Shown: positions 1-7,377, numbered from the stretch's first letter. The stretch: 48,604 bases of DNA from Haloactinopolyspora alba (GCF_003014555.1 NZ_PYGE01000030.1:1-48604); one strand, 5' to 3'. Numbers and translations: made by a program. The notes: generated by a model not told the origin, from the sequence alone.

Positions 1-118
1 GCGACCAGCTCGACCATGGCCTCCGGCGGGGTCCACGAGGTGCGTCCGTCGTGCATCGGCATCGCCGTGGTCATGTCGGTGCGCACGTGCCCCGGCGCCA
101 CGTCGAAGGCTAGGACCG
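1..118 (-). pseudogene. C-terminal fragment of a short-chain dehydrogenase (SDR)
   Basis: Read on the minus strand, this stretch encodes A-F-D-V-A-P-G-H-V-R-T-D-M-T, the conserved PG-x-V-x-T-D-M region that follows the active site in classical SDR oxidoreductases. The 3' end of the gene lies beyond the left edge of the window. The roughly 180 N-terminal residues (Rossmann fold and YxxxK active site) should lie to the right, but that DNA instead encodes a MazF-like fragment on the other strand, so the gene looks broken here. The exact break, around 110-130, cannot be fixed by eye. Substrate unknown. Confidence 0.6.
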
Positions 119-259
119 TTGAGTCGCGAGCCGATCCGGCCCGGCGCGGTGTGGTTCGTGGACTTCGACCGGGTGCGTGGACGTGAACGAGGCAAGGAGC
201 AGCCCGCCCTAGTGGTGTCTTCGACGTTCCACCTGGACTCACCGATGGTCAGCTTGTGA
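119..259 (+). pseudogene. MazF/PemK-type toxin, N-terminal fragment
   Basis: From a possible TTG at 119 the frame reads I-R-P-G-A-V-W-F-V-D-F-D-R-V-R-G-R-E and then K-E-Q-P-A-L-V-V-S-S. This is the first two strands and the Arg-rich loop of MazF/PemK endoribonucleases (usual pattern G-x-V-W-x-V-D-x-x-P-x-x-G-x-E, then R-P-A-L-V-V-S). A TGA at 257 ends it after about 46 codons, whereas the family has about 110. The C-terminal half, needed for the dimer and RNA cleavage, is missing. No MazE-like antitoxin lies upstream, where an SDR fragment sits instead. It is almost certainly inactive. A frameshift near 254 may have created the stop, since another frame stays open a little further. Confidence 0.6.
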
Positions 260-291
260 GTGTGAGAGTGGCCCCGTTTCGCGTCGCGTCG

Positions 292-1230
292 TCAACCCGT
301 CGAGATCCTGCCCACCACCTCGGCCACGCACGTGTCCAGCGACAGGGCCGTGTCGATCTGAATCGAGCCGGGCCATGACGGAAAGCTGGCCAGCCGGGAC
401 GTAACATCCGACCAATCTGCGGCGTCGGCCCAGCCAGGGATGCCGCGCTGTCGTCGTTCAACGCGCTCCCGATGGAGCGCCGGGTCCGAGCAGACACAAA
501 CGATCGGTACGAAGGTTGCTCCGGCGGCTGTCGCAAGACTCTGCAACCGTGCCCTGGTGTCGACATCCTCAGTGGTCGCGTCGACGATTGCCGAACGCCC
601 GACGAACAACTCACGGTAGGCCAACGTCGTCAGCAACTCCGCACCGACGCTCAGCAAGTCGAGTCGATGCCTCATGCCGAACGGGCTCAATGCTCCCAGT
701 AGCCAGTCGAGCGCGAACACAGGATTATCCAGGGTTGACCCTACTCGCTGGGCGACGGCGCTCTTCCCGCTCCCGGGAACTCCTCCGAACACGACCAAGG
801 TTGCGCTAGTGGCGTCGGCCGAGCCTTCGAAGTCCTTGGCGGTGAACTCAGCGGGTAAGGCCGCGGTCAGATGCTCAGGCACCCACGGCTGGGCGTAGGC
901 CAGGACAACTCTGTGCGGTTCCTCAGCCTCGACGGTCACCCGCGCCACCCAGCGATCGCCGTCCCGGGTACAGAATCGCGCTACGGCCGAATCTCCCTCC
1001 ACGTCGACCCCGTTCACAACAATCGGAGCGAATGTCGCCGCCCGTTCCCGCATCACCGCAACAAATCGCGACGGCGCAACTGCTGCCGCGAACTCCGGCG
1101 CCAGGACGGTCGTGGCGTCAGTCTCGTCACCCCAGCGACCAGCAAGGCCGTCAAGAAGCCAGCACAACCGGTCCATCGCCGGGCTCGATACGAACAGCTG
1201 GTCCATGAGCCTGATCGTCCCCCACAACAC
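292..1230 (-). CDS. Kinase-like P-loop NTPase with extra N-terminal domain
   Basis: A 312-residue protein. Residues 149-157 (G-G-V-P-G-S-G-K-S) are a Walker A motif of the AAA_33/zeta-toxin-like predicted kinase type, and the downstream R-E-R-V-E-R-R-Q-R-G segment has the Arg-rich lid typical of such small-molecule kinases. The first ~120 residues form a separate domain with W-x-L-D-G-L-A-G-R-W and a phenylalanine/valine pattern. This resembles the small cystatin-like domains seen at the N-terminus of some lipoproteins and beta-lactamase-related proteins, but that match is tentative. The GTG at 1230 gives the longest frame; ATG at 1206 is an equally good start. It is the only intact gene in a region of broken toxin-antitoxin genes. 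Substrate and role unknown. Confidence 0.75.
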   Translation of the reverse strand: MLWGTIRLMDQLFVSSPAMDRLCWLLDGLAGRWGDETDATTVLAPEFAAAVAPSRFVAVMRERAATFAPIVVNGVDVEGDSAVARFCTRDGDRWVARVTVEAEEPHRVVLAYAQPWVPEHLTAALPAEFTAKDFEGSADATSATLVVFGGVPGSGKSAVAQRVGSTLDNPVFALDWLLGALSPFGMRHRLDLLSVGAELLTTLAYRELFVGRSAIVDATTEDVDTRARLQSLATAAGATFVPIVCVCSDPALHRERVERRQRGIPGWADAADWSDVTSRLASFPSWPGSIQIDTALSLDTCVAEVVGRISTG

Positions 1231-1251
1231 TCCGTAGCGGCCAGCTCATGG

Positions 1252-1281
1252 GAAGGTAGCAGTAGTAACTACCTTCGGGGT
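1252..1281 (+). promoter_or_regulatory. Operator and leaderless promoter of the vapB remnant
   Basis: An inverted repeat GAAGGTAG (1252-1259) / CTACCTTC (1269-1276) overlaps the hexamer TACCTT (1270-1275), which stands exactly six bases before the ATG at 1282. The layout suits autorepression by a VapB antitoxin that covers the -10 element of a leaderless transcript. The promoter seems intact although both genes behind it are broken. Confidence 0.55.
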
Positions 1282-1525
1282 ATGGACGTGATCCCGCAGA
1301 AGGAACTCCGCAACCTGTCGGCGAGGTCCTCCGGCGTGTCGAGGCCGGCGAGACCCTCACCGTCACTGTGGCCGGTCGCGCCGTCGCCGAACTGGCGCCG
1401 ACCCAGCGACGCCGCTGGGTGGCGGGTCGTGAGCTTGCTGAGATTTGGGATGGACGACGCCGCGGGGCCTTGAGAAAGATCTGTCCCAGCTGGATGCCGG
1501 CGTGATCGAACCGTTTGCGACATGA
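1282..1525 (+). pseudogene. Phd/VapB-type antitoxin, two frameshifts
   Basis: ATG 1282 opens M-D-V-I-P-Q-K-E-L-R-N, the start of a Phd/YefM-type antitoxin. The family pattern then continues one frame over from about 1317 as V-G-E-V-L-R-R-V-E-A-G-E-T and T-V-A-G-R-A-V-A-E-L. It changes frame again near 1455-1468 to L-E-K-D-L-S-Q-L-D-A-G-V-I-E-P-F and stops at TGA 1523-1525. Each change fits the loss of one base. All expected parts (DNA-binding N-terminus and acidic toxin-binding tail) are still recognisable, so decay is recent. The end overlaps the ATG of the toxin remnant by ATGA, as in live vapBC operons. Confidence 0.75.
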
Positions 1526-1815
1526 GGGCAGTCCTGCACATCTGTGCTTGTCGGTGAGGTTGCACCCTCCGGTGTCGAAGCGGCGATCAGTGTCGTGTCG
1601 CTGACCGAGTTGCACTTCGGTGTTCTCGTTGCCCCGGATGAGGACGAGCGGGCGCGGCGTACCGATCGGTTGGCCGCGGTGGAGGCGGCCTTCGACCCTT
1701 TACCTGTCACCGCGGAGGTTTCGCGGGCTTGGGGCCGGCTGGCGGCAGCGGTCACTCGCCCGGGAGGAAATCTCCGACGCCGACAGATCGATCTTGCCAT
1801 CGCCGCGACCGCGGA
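1522..1815 (+). pseudogene. VapC PIN-domain toxin, frameshifted and 3'-truncated
   Basis: ATG 1522 gives M-R-A-V-L and then shifts at about 1537. The PIN domain resumes in another frame as V-L-V-G-E-V (GTG 1544) and runs through S-L-T-E-L-H-F-G-V-L to R-Q-I-D-L-A-I-A-A-T-A, the conserved D-x-x-I-A-A-T-A helix. The shift fits a two-base deletion that removes GA of the GAC codon for the first catalytic aspartate (expected M-R-A-V-L-D-T-S). After about 1815 VapC-like sequence ends, and the final strand with the last acidic residue is missing. The downstream DNA is the 3' end of the convergent M23 peptidase gene. Inactive as a nuclease. Confidence 0.75.
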
Positions 1816-1842
1816 GGTCGAGCAGTGCCGTGACCGGCAGAC

Positions 1843-3615
1843 TCAGCTTGGCGACGGCGCGTCGGAGATCCACGGCGCGGGGTCGGTGTGCCGGCCGTCC
1901 AGGCGCACCTCGAAGTGCAGATGCGGGCCGGTGGAGTAGCCGGTCGAGCCGACCTCGCCGATGACCTGGCCCTTCCGCACCCGCTGCCCGACGGTGACGC
2001 CCAGCGAGCTCTGGTGGGCGTACATGGTCGTCAGGCGCTGGCCGCGCCACGTCCCGTGGTCCACGATGACCATGTAGCCGTAGGCGTCGTTCCAGGTCGC
2101 CTCGACGACGGTGCCGGAGTCGGCGGCGTGGATGGCGCCGTCGCCACGGCCGAAGTCCAGCCCGGTGTGGACCTTCACGTAGCCGAGTATCGGGTGCAGG
2201 CGCGGGCCGTACTGTGAGGTGGGCGCGCCGGTGCCGGGAAGCACGAACGAGCCGGTGCCGTATCCGGGGCCGTAGTCGAGCGAGGCGAGGCGTTCGCCGA
2301 TGGCGGTGGACTCGTCCAGCAGCCGCATGTATCGGCGGTAATCCTGCAGGCGAGCGTCCTCCGCGGCCTGCAGCGCGGACGTCACCAGCGCCGACTTCTC
2401 GTCGACCGTCTCGTGGGCGGTCCGCGCCTGCTGCGCGGCCTGCTCCTTCGCCTCGCGGGCTTCGGCCGCCTCGTCGGCGCGGCGTTTCCGGCGGTCGCGC
2501 TGGCCCTCGAGCCGCGACAGCGCGTCACGTAGCTCGGCCTCGTGCACGGCCATCTCGCCCAGGGTGGAGTCGCCGGAGCGCATCAGTGTGCGCATGCCGA
2601 CGTAGCGATCGGTCAGCTGGGCCGGTGTCTCGGCGGACAGCACGACCCCGAGCGTCGCCATGCCGGTGCCCTTGTAGGCCTCACGCGCGACCGCACCGAG
2701 CTCCTGGCGGGTCCGCTCGGTCCGTGCGCGCAGCTCGGCGATCTCGCGTTCGGTGCGGGCGACCTCCTGCTCGGCGATCGTCAACTCCCGCCGGGCCTTC
2801 TTGGCGCTCGCACGCGCCGCATCGGCCGCGGCCCGCGCCTCGGCGTACGAGCGCTGGGCACTGTCGAGCTCACCGGCGACCCGGGCGAGCAGGCGCTGCG
2901 CCTCGGCGACGGCGACGGTCTGGGCGCCGTCGAGCGCGGCCTGGTAGGCCTCGTCGGGGTCGTCGGGCAGCTCGTCCGGGATCTGCATGTCCCCGTCCGG
3001 CGGAGTGGTGGGCTGCGGCGGGGGCTCGTCCGTGGGGCCGGTGCCGGGGTCGCCCGTCGGTGGCTGTGTCGGCGTCGGGTCCCCGGTCGGTTCGCTCGGT
3101 GGCTCGCTGGGTTCGCTGGGCGGTTCGCTGGGTTCGCTGGGCGGTTCACTGGGCTCGCTGGGCGGTTCGCTCGTGGGATCGTCGGTCGGCTCCTCCGGAG
3201 GCGGGACCGTCGGGTCCTCGGTCGGGTCCTCGGTCGGGTCTTCGGGCGGCGGTTCCGGAGGCGGCGGCGTCGGTGTCGGGTCGGGCGTCGGTGTCGGGTC
3301 GGGCGTCGGGTCCTCGGTCGGTGTCGGGTCCTCGGTCGGTTCGCTCGGCGGCTCGCTGGTCGGCTCCTCCGGTGGTGGAGTCGTCGGGTCCGTCGTGGGC
3401 TGTTCCGTGGGCTGCCCGGTCGGCTCGTCCGTCGGTTCGCCGGTTGGCTCGTCCGTGGGCTCGCGGGTGGCCGTGGGCGTCGCGTCCGGGTCGGACGTGG
3501 GCGCCGGCGTGCTGGGAGGCGATCCGGTGTCGGCATGGGCGGGGAGGCCGGCGATACCACCGGCGATGCTCAACGAGGCGACGACAGCCGTCAGCCTCCG
3601 TCGGACGAACCGCAT
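1843..3615 (-). CDS. Secreted M23 (LytM-type) metallopeptidase with Pro/Thr linker
   Basis: A 590-residue exported cell-wall hydrolase. Residues 1-28 are a Sec signal peptide (M-R-F-V-R-R-R, hydrophobic core, A-H-A cleavage site). About 30-208 is a Pro/Thr/Glu/Asp/Ser repeat linker, about 225-435 is Ala/Glu/Arg-rich coiled coil as in RipA- and EnvC-like proteins, and about 460-582 is the M23 domain. The zinc site is visible: H-T-G-L-D (483-487) and H-L-H (565-567). It probably cuts peptidoglycan cross-bridges during division or growth, with the coiled coil as a regulator. GGAAGGAG lies a few bases before the ATG and fixes the start. It converges with the vapC remnant, and the 28-base gap holds no clear terminator. 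Confidence 0.9.
   Translation of the reverse strand: MRFVRRRLTAVVASLSIAGGIAGLPAHADTGSPPSTPAPTSDPDATPTATREPTDEPTGEPTDEPTGQPTEQPTTDPTTPPPEEPTSEPPSEPTEDPTPTEDPTPDPTPTPDPTPTPPPPEPPPEDPTEDPTEDPTVPPPEEPTDDPTSEPPSEPSEPPSEPSEPPSEPSEPPSEPTGDPTPTQPPTGDPGTGPTDEPPPQPTTPPDGDMQIPDELPDDPDEAYQAALDGAQTVAVAEAQRLLARVAGELDSAQRSYAEARAAADAARASAKKARRELTIAEQEVARTEREIAELRARTERTRQELGAVAREAYKGTGMATLGVVLSAETPAQLTDRYVGMRTLMRSGDSTLGEMAVHEAELRDALSRLEGQRDRRKRRADEAAEAREAKEQAAQQARTAHETVDEKSALVTSALQAAEDARLQDYRRYMRLLDESTAIGERLASLDYGPGYGTGSFVLPGTGAPTSQYGPRLHPILGYVKVHTGLDFGRGDGAIHAADSGTVVEATWNDAYGYMVIVDHGTWRGQRLTTMYAHQSSLGVTVGQRVRKGQVIGEVGSTGYSTGPHLHFEVRLDGRHTDPAPWISDAPSPS
3085..3168 (-). repeat. Four 21-bp tandem repeats inside the M23 peptidase linker
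   Basis: Codons 150-177 of the M23 gene encode four copies of the heptad E-P-P-S-E-P-S (the last ends in T). Flanking DNA carries looser EPT/DPT/TPT repeats from about residue 45 to 205. The units are nearly identical at DNA level, so this tract should change length easily by slippage. Confidence 0.85.
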
Positions 3616-3822
3616 CGGCGTTCGTGTCTCCTTCCGTGCCGTGCGCGGTGCGCCGGAACGACCGAGCGTGCCGACGACCCGGCGTCCTGGACGTCAGGTG
3701 CTTACGACATGACTAGCGCATTTTCTCGGCCGTTGCGACCGGTGACGAGAATCACGGCGTGTCGCGGTGCCGGATCCCACGGATGCGCCCGTCCGGGCGT
3801 GGGTGCGGGCCGGCGATTCTCG

Positions 3823-3828
3823 TAGGGT
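3823..3828 (+). promoter_or_regulatory. -10 hexamer TAGGGT, leaderless start of the histidine phosphatase gene
   Basis: TAGGGT ends six bases before ATG 3835, which places the transcription start at or next to the start codon. There is no Shine-Dalgarno sequence. Confidence 0.5.
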
Positions 3829-3834
3829 GCGGGC

Positions 3835-4536
3835 ATGCCTACCGTCGTGCTCGTGCGTCACGGCCGGACCGCGGCCAACGCCTCCGGGACCCTGGCCGGA
3901 CGTACCCCGGGCGTGGGCGTCGACGAGGCGGGACTGTCCGATGTGCACGACCTCGCCGGCCGGCTGCGCGGCATCCGGCCCGCGGCCGTCGTCAGCAGTC
4001 CGCTCGAACGCTGTGTCCAGACCGCCCGGGTGCTGACGGGGGACGATGCGGCGATCAGCACCGACGAGCGGCTCACCGAGTGCGACTACGGCTCGTGGAC
4101 CGGCCGGGCGCTGTCCGAGCTGCGGCGGCAGAAGCTGTGGCGGGTGGTCCAGGAGCACCCGTCCGGGGCGGTCTTCCCGGACGGTGAGGCCATGCGCGAC
4201 GTCCAGGACCGCGCCGTCGCGGCGGTGCGCGAGCACGACGCCCGCGTCGCCGAGAGCGCGGGCCCGTCGGCGGTGTGGTTCGCCGTGTCGCACGGCGACG
4301 TGATCAAGTCGGTGGTCGCAGACGCCCTGGGTATGCACCTCGACCACTTCCAGCGCATCGTCGTCGATCCGTGTTCGCTGACGGCCATCACCTACACCGA
4401 CCGCAGGCCGTTCGTCGTACGCGTGAACGACGTCGGTGGTGACCTCGGGTTCCTGCGCGCGGCCGGGCGGCGACGCCGCCGCGGGGCGAGCGCGGACGGG
4501 GCCGTCGGGGGTGGGCGCGGCAGCCGCGCGAGATAG
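3835..4536 (+). CDS. Histidine phosphatase family protein (MSMEG_4193-like)
   Basis: A 233-residue member of the phosphoglycerate mutase-like histidine phosphatases. Seen: L-V-R-H-G-R-T with the phosphorylated His9 next to Arg8, S-S-P-L-E-R-C (Arg59), the acidic T-E-C-D-Y-G near residue 82, and the second catalytic histidine in V-S-H-G-D (His153). The C-terminus ends in an Arg/Gly-rich tail. In actinobacteria this subfamily (MSMEG_4193, M. tuberculosis Rv2135c) is annotated as a phosphomutase-like protein, but the motifs fit a phosphatase and the substrate is unknown. It heads a four-gene run with the DUF3090 gene, the SCO1664-type gene and mshC. Its TAG stop also forms the first three bases of the next gene's -10 hexamer. 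Confidence 0.9.
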   Translation: MPTVVLVRHGRTAANASGTLAGRTPGVGVDEAGLSDVHDLAGRLRGIRPAAVVSSPLERCVQTARVLTGDDAAISTDERLTECDYGSWTGRALSELRRQKLWRVVQEHPSGAVFPDGEAMRDVQDRAVAAVREHDARVAESAGPSAVWFAVSHGDVIKSVVADALGMHLDHFQRIVVDPCSLTAITYTDRRPFVVRVNDVGGDLGFLRAAGRRRRRGASADGAVGGGRGSRAR

Positions 4537-4539
4537 GGT
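4534..4539 (+). promoter_or_regulatory. -10 hexamer TAGGGT of the DUF3090 gene, overlapping a stop codon
   Basis: TAGGGT stands six bases before GTG 4546. Its TAG is the stop codon of the preceding phosphatase gene, so the DUF3090 gene may have its own leaderless promoter inside the run. Confidence 0.45.
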
Positions 4540-4545
4540 CGACCC

Positions 4546-5106
4546 GTGGCCGCGCAGGTATATCGATTCGACGCGCCCGATCGTTTCATCGCCGGAACGG
4601 TCGGGCGCCCAGGCGAGCGCTCCTTCTTTCTGCAGGTGCGCGACTCCACCCGCCTCATCAGCGTGCTGCTCGAGAAAGAGCAGGTCTCCGTGCTGGCCGA
4701 ACGGCTCGACACGATGCTGGACGAGGTTCTGCGCCGCTCCGAGGGTGGCGTCGACGTGCCTGCCGAGTCGCCGGAGGAGGTGGACGACCTCGACCCGCTC
4801 GAGCAGCCGATCGTCGAGGAGTTCCGCGTCGGGGCGATGACACTGTCCTGGGACGGCGACGACGAGCGTGTCGTCGTGGCCGCCTACGCCGCCGGTGAGG
4901 AGGAGACCGAGCCGCCGGACGACCCCGAGGACTCCGACCGCGACGTCGTCGTGGTCCGGCTGACCGGCGAGGACGCCCGCGCGTTCGTGAAGCGCGCGCA
5001 GGCGCTGGTCGCCGCTGGACGCCCGCCCTGTCCGCTGTGCAGCCTGCCGCTCGACGCCGACGGCCACATCTGCCCGCGGCAGAACGGCTACCGCCGGCGG
5101 AGCTGA
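4546..5106 (+). CDS. DUF3090 family protein with C-terminal zinc knuckle
   Basis: A 186-residue protein recognised as the actinobacterial DUF3090 family by its start (V-Y-R-F-D-A-P-D-R-F-I-A-G-T-V-G) and its C-terminus. The last part holds C-P-L-C (162-165) and G-H-I-C-P-R (His174, Cys176), a C-x2-C-x8-H-x-C pattern that should bind one zinc. The middle (about 115-135) is very acidic. No enzymatic motif is visible. Family members are nearly always found between the histidine phosphatase and the SCO1664-type protein near mshC (M. tuberculosis Rv2134c is the likely equivalent). Function unknown; a nucleic-acid- or protein-binding adaptor is a guess from the knuckle. Start GTG 4546 is supported by the hexamer six bases upstream. 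Confidence 0.85.
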   Translation: MAAQVYRFDAPDRFIAGTVGRPGERSFFLQVRDSTRLISVLLEKEQVSVLAERLDTMLDEVLRRSEGGVDVPAESPEEVDDLDPLEQPIVEEFRVGAMTLSWDGDDERVVVAAYAAGEEETEPPDDPEDSDRDVVVVRLTGEDARAFVKRAQALVAAGRPPCPLCSLPLDADGHICPRQNGYRRRS

Positions 5107-5110
5107 ACAC

Positions 5111-5908
5111 GTGGACGTCCTGAGCCTGCTGCGTGACGGCGAGCTGAGCGTCGAGGGCAGGCTCGTCGTCGCGTCGAACCTGACCCTGCTCGGCCGGGTG
5201 ACGCACGGTGAGCACTCGGCGCGATGCGTCTACAAGCCGGTGGACGGCGAACGTCCGTTGTGGGATTTCCCGGACGGGAGCCTGGCCGCGCGCGAGGTCG
5301 CCGCCTACGAGCTGTCCGAGGCGGCCGGGTGGCACGTCGTCCCGCCGACCGTCCTGCGCGAGGACGGCCCGTTCGGTCCGGGGATGTGCCAGCTCTGGAT
5401 CGACCAGCCCGAGGACGAGCGCCGATGGGTCGACGTGGTGTCGCCGGACGCGGTGGCCCGCGGCTGGCTCCCGGTGCTCGAGGCCGTCGACGGTGACGGC
5501 GAGCCGGTGGTGCTCGTGCACGCCGACGACCCCGCACTGCGCCGTATGGCGGTGTTCGACGCCGTCGTGAACAACGCCGACCGCAAGGGCGGGCACGTGC
5601 TGGCCGGGCTGCCGGGCGCCGACCGCACGGCTCCCGTCGTCGGTGTCGACCACGGTGTCTGCTTCCACGTGGAGCCGAAGTTGCGCACCGTGCTGTGGGG
5701 GTGGGCCGGCACCGAGCTCACCCCCGCCGACGTCGCCGAGCTCACGGCTCTGCGCTCGGCCCTGGACGGTGATCTCGACCACACCGTGCGAGCCCTGCTG
5801 AGCACCGACGAGGTGACGGCCACGGCGGAACGGGTGGACAGACTGCTCGGCGACGGCCGGCTGCCTGATCCCACCGGGCGGATGCCGGTTCCGTGGCCGG
5901 TGTTCTGA
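5111..5908 (+). CDS. SCO1664 family protein (PI3/4-kinase-like fold)
   Basis: A 265-residue protein. The family is recognised by V-Y-K-P-V-D-G-E-R-P-L-W-D-F-P (about 40-54), A-A-Y-E-L-S-E-A-A-G-W (nucleotide-binding lobe with Lys and Glu), the catalytic-loop-like D-A-V-V-N-N-A-D-R-K-G-G-H (about 151-163), and V-D-H-G-V-C-F (about 180), which resembles the metal-binding D-x-G/D-H-G of PI3/PI4-kinase and HipA-like folds. A phosphotransferase or AMPylase acting on protein or small molecule is therefore likely; the substrate is unknown. It starts with GTG four bases after the DUF3090 stop, with a GGAG seven bases upstream, so it is translationally linked. A histidine phosphatase two genes upstream could be its opposing activity. 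Confidence 0.85.
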   Translation: MDVLSLLRDGELSVEGRLVVASNLTLLGRVTHGEHSARCVYKPVDGERPLWDFPDGSLAAREVAAYELSEAAGWHVVPPTVLREDGPFGPGMCQLWIDQPEDERRWVDVVSPDAVARGWLPVLEAVDGDGEPVVLVHADDPALRRMAVFDAVVNNADRKGGHVLAGLPGADRTAPVVGVDHGVCFHVEPKLRTVLWGWAGTELTPADVAELTALRSALDGDLDHTVRALLSTDEVTATAERVDRLLGDGRLPDPTGRMPVPWPVF

Positions 5909-5913
5909 GCGCC

Positions 5914-5919
5914 TAGGCT
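5914..5919 (+). promoter_or_regulatory. -10 hexamer TAGGCT, leaderless start of mshC
   Basis: TAGGCT ends seven bases before ATG 5927, in the 18-base gap after the SCO1664-type gene. No ribosome binding site is present. Confidence 0.5.
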
Positions 5920-5926
5920 CTGCGGC

Positions 5927-7153
5927 ATGCATGCTTGGTCTGCTCCCGAACCGCCAGAACTCCCCGGCCGCGGGCTGCCCGTACGGGTGTACGACACGGC
6001 GAGCGCGCAGTCACGGCAGGCGGCCACCGGACCGGCGGCGACGATGTACGTGTGCGGCATCACCCCGTACGACGCGACCCACCTCGGCCACGCCGCCACC
6101 TACGTCGCGTTCGACGTGCTGCACAGGGCCTGGCGCGACGCCGGCGTCGACGTCACGTACGTGCAGAACGTCACCGACATCGACGACCCGCTGCTCGACC
6201 GGGCGCGAGAGACCGGGCAGGACTGGCGCGAACTGGCCGACCAGCAGACCGAGCTGTTCACCGCGGACATGGCCTGGCTGCGGGTGCTGCCGCCGCAGCG
6301 GTTCGTCGGCGCGGTCGACTCGATCCCGCTGATCACCGAGCTGATCGAGCGGATGCGTTCGGCGGGTGCCGTGTACGAGGTCGACGGAGACCTGTACTTC
6401 TCGGTCCGGGCCGACCCGCGGTTCGGCGAGGTCGCCCGGCTCGACGACGCCACCATGCGCGAGCTGTTCGCCGAGCGGGGCGGTGACCCCGCCCGCGCGG
6501 GCAAGAAGGACGAGCTGGACTGCCTGGTGTGGCAGCGGGCGCGGCCGGGGGAGCCGTCCTGGGACAGCCCGTTCGGGGCCGGCCGGCCGGGCTGGCACGT
6601 CGAGTGCACCGCGATCGCGCTGCAGTATCTCGGTGTGCCGTTCGATGTCCAGGGCGGCGGCAACGACCTGGCGTTCCCGCACCACGAGATGTCCGCCTCG
6701 CACGGTCACCTCTCCAGCGGCACCTGGCCGTTCGCGCACGCGTACGTGCACGCCGGCATGATGGCGCTCGACGGGCAGAAGATGTCCAAGTCGCAGGGCA
6801 ACCTGGTGTTCGCCTCCGAACTGCGGCACGGCGGGCAGGATCCGGCAGCGGTGCGGCTGGGGCTGCTGTCCGGGCATTACCGCGCCGACCGCGAATGGAA
6901 CGACGACGTCCTGGCGCGGGCCACGCGCCGGCTCGAGCAATGGCGGACGGCGGCAGCGGCGCCGTCGGGCCCCGACGTGCTGCCGCTGCTGTCGCAGGTC
7001 CGGCAGAGCCTTGCCGACGACCTCGACACGCCCGCAGCGCTCGCTGCCGTCGACGGCTGGGCGGAGCAGACGCTGCGCGACGGTGGCGGCGACGAGTCGG
7101 CCCCCGAGCTGTTTCGCACCATGGCCGACGCCCTGCTCGGCATCTCCCTGTGA
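5927..7153 (+). CDS. mshC: Cysteine:glucosaminyl-inositol ligase MshC (mycothiol biosynthesis)
   Basis: A 408-residue cysteinyl-tRNA-synthetase paralogue that joins cysteine to GlcN-Ins with ATP, the third step of mycothiol synthesis in the cytosol. Seen: [10 protein letters not shown] (zinc Cys43), the HIGH-type T-H-L-G-H-A (51-56), G-W-H-V-E-C (Cys227), F-P-H-H-E (His252/253) and K-M-S-K-S (285-289). It lacks the tRNA anticodon-binding tail, as MshC does, and its length is normal for the family. The start is set by the leaderless -10 element. Upstream genes form a conserved module with it. A palindromic repeat begins nine bases after the stop and probably ends transcription. Confidence 0.97.
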   Translation: MHAWSAPEPPELPGRGLPVRVYDTASAQSRQAATGPAATMYVCGITPYDATHLGHAATYVAFDVLHRAWRDAGVDVTYVQNVTDIDDPLLDRARETGQDWRELADQQTELFTADMAWLRVLPPQRFVGAVDSIPLITELIERMRSAGAVYEVDGDLYFSVRADPRFGEVARLDDATMRELFAERGGDPARAGKKDELDCLVWQRARPGEPSWDSPFGAGRPGWHVECTAIALQYLGVPFDVQGGGNDLAFPHHEMSASHGHLSSGTWPFAHAYVHAGMMALDGQKMSKSQGNLVFASELRHGGQDPAAVRLGLLSGHYRADREWNDDVLARATRRLEQWRTAAAAPSGPDVLPLLSQVRQSLADDLDTPAALAAVDGWAEQTLRDGGGDESAPELFRTMADALLGISL

Positions 7154-7161
7154 CGGGGATG

Positions 7162-7239
7162 AATGATCACGTTCCGCATGGAATTCCATGCGTCACCACC
7201 CTTGCAGGCCTGGTGACGCGTACGAACGCCTAGTGATGC
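7162..7239 (+). repeat. Family-A palindromic 3'-end repeat, copy 1 (terminator-like)
   Basis: It begins nine bases after the mshC stop. It holds the perfect 14-base palindrome CATGGAATTCCATG (7177-7190), then a hairpin GCGTCACCA (7190-7198) / TGGTGACGC (7211-7219), then a looser tail. About 78 bases match the copy behind the response regulator gene (33744-33821, other strand) with only a few differences, and the first 26 bases match the copy behind the last FKBP gene (48484). Likely an intergenic palindromic unit acting as a terminator or mRNA 3' end. Confidence 0.8.
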
Positions 7240-7285
7240 GGGCGAGGGCCACCGCATCGATGCCGTGACGGCCCCCGCGGCACCG

Positions 7286-7324
7286 GTATCCACAAGGCGC
7301 CGTGGCAGCCGTACGTTGTCCACA
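7286..7324 (+). promoter_or_regulatory. Two DnaA-box-like nonamers
   Basis: GTATCCACA (7286-7294) differs by one base from the E. coli consensus TTATCCACA, and TTGTCCACA (7316-7324) is an exact high-GC actinobacterial DnaA box. They lie in the same direction, 30 bases apart, upstream of the AbiEi-type gene. The rest of the 7,240-7,377 gap shows nothing else clear. Confidence 0.4.
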
Positions 7325-7377
7325 GAACGGCGGCGGTGCCTGGCGCATGGTCGACCGCGGGGCGAACGTTGCGCTCC

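Noticed and set aside
3085-3168. Regular 21-base repeats that could be taken for a CRISPR array
   Set aside because: No spacers separate the units; they encode E-P-P-S-E-P-S heptads in frame within the M23 peptidase linker.
7286-7324. Replication origin
   Set aside because: Only two DnaA-like boxes, no AT-rich unwinding region, and no dnaA, dnaN or recF nearby.
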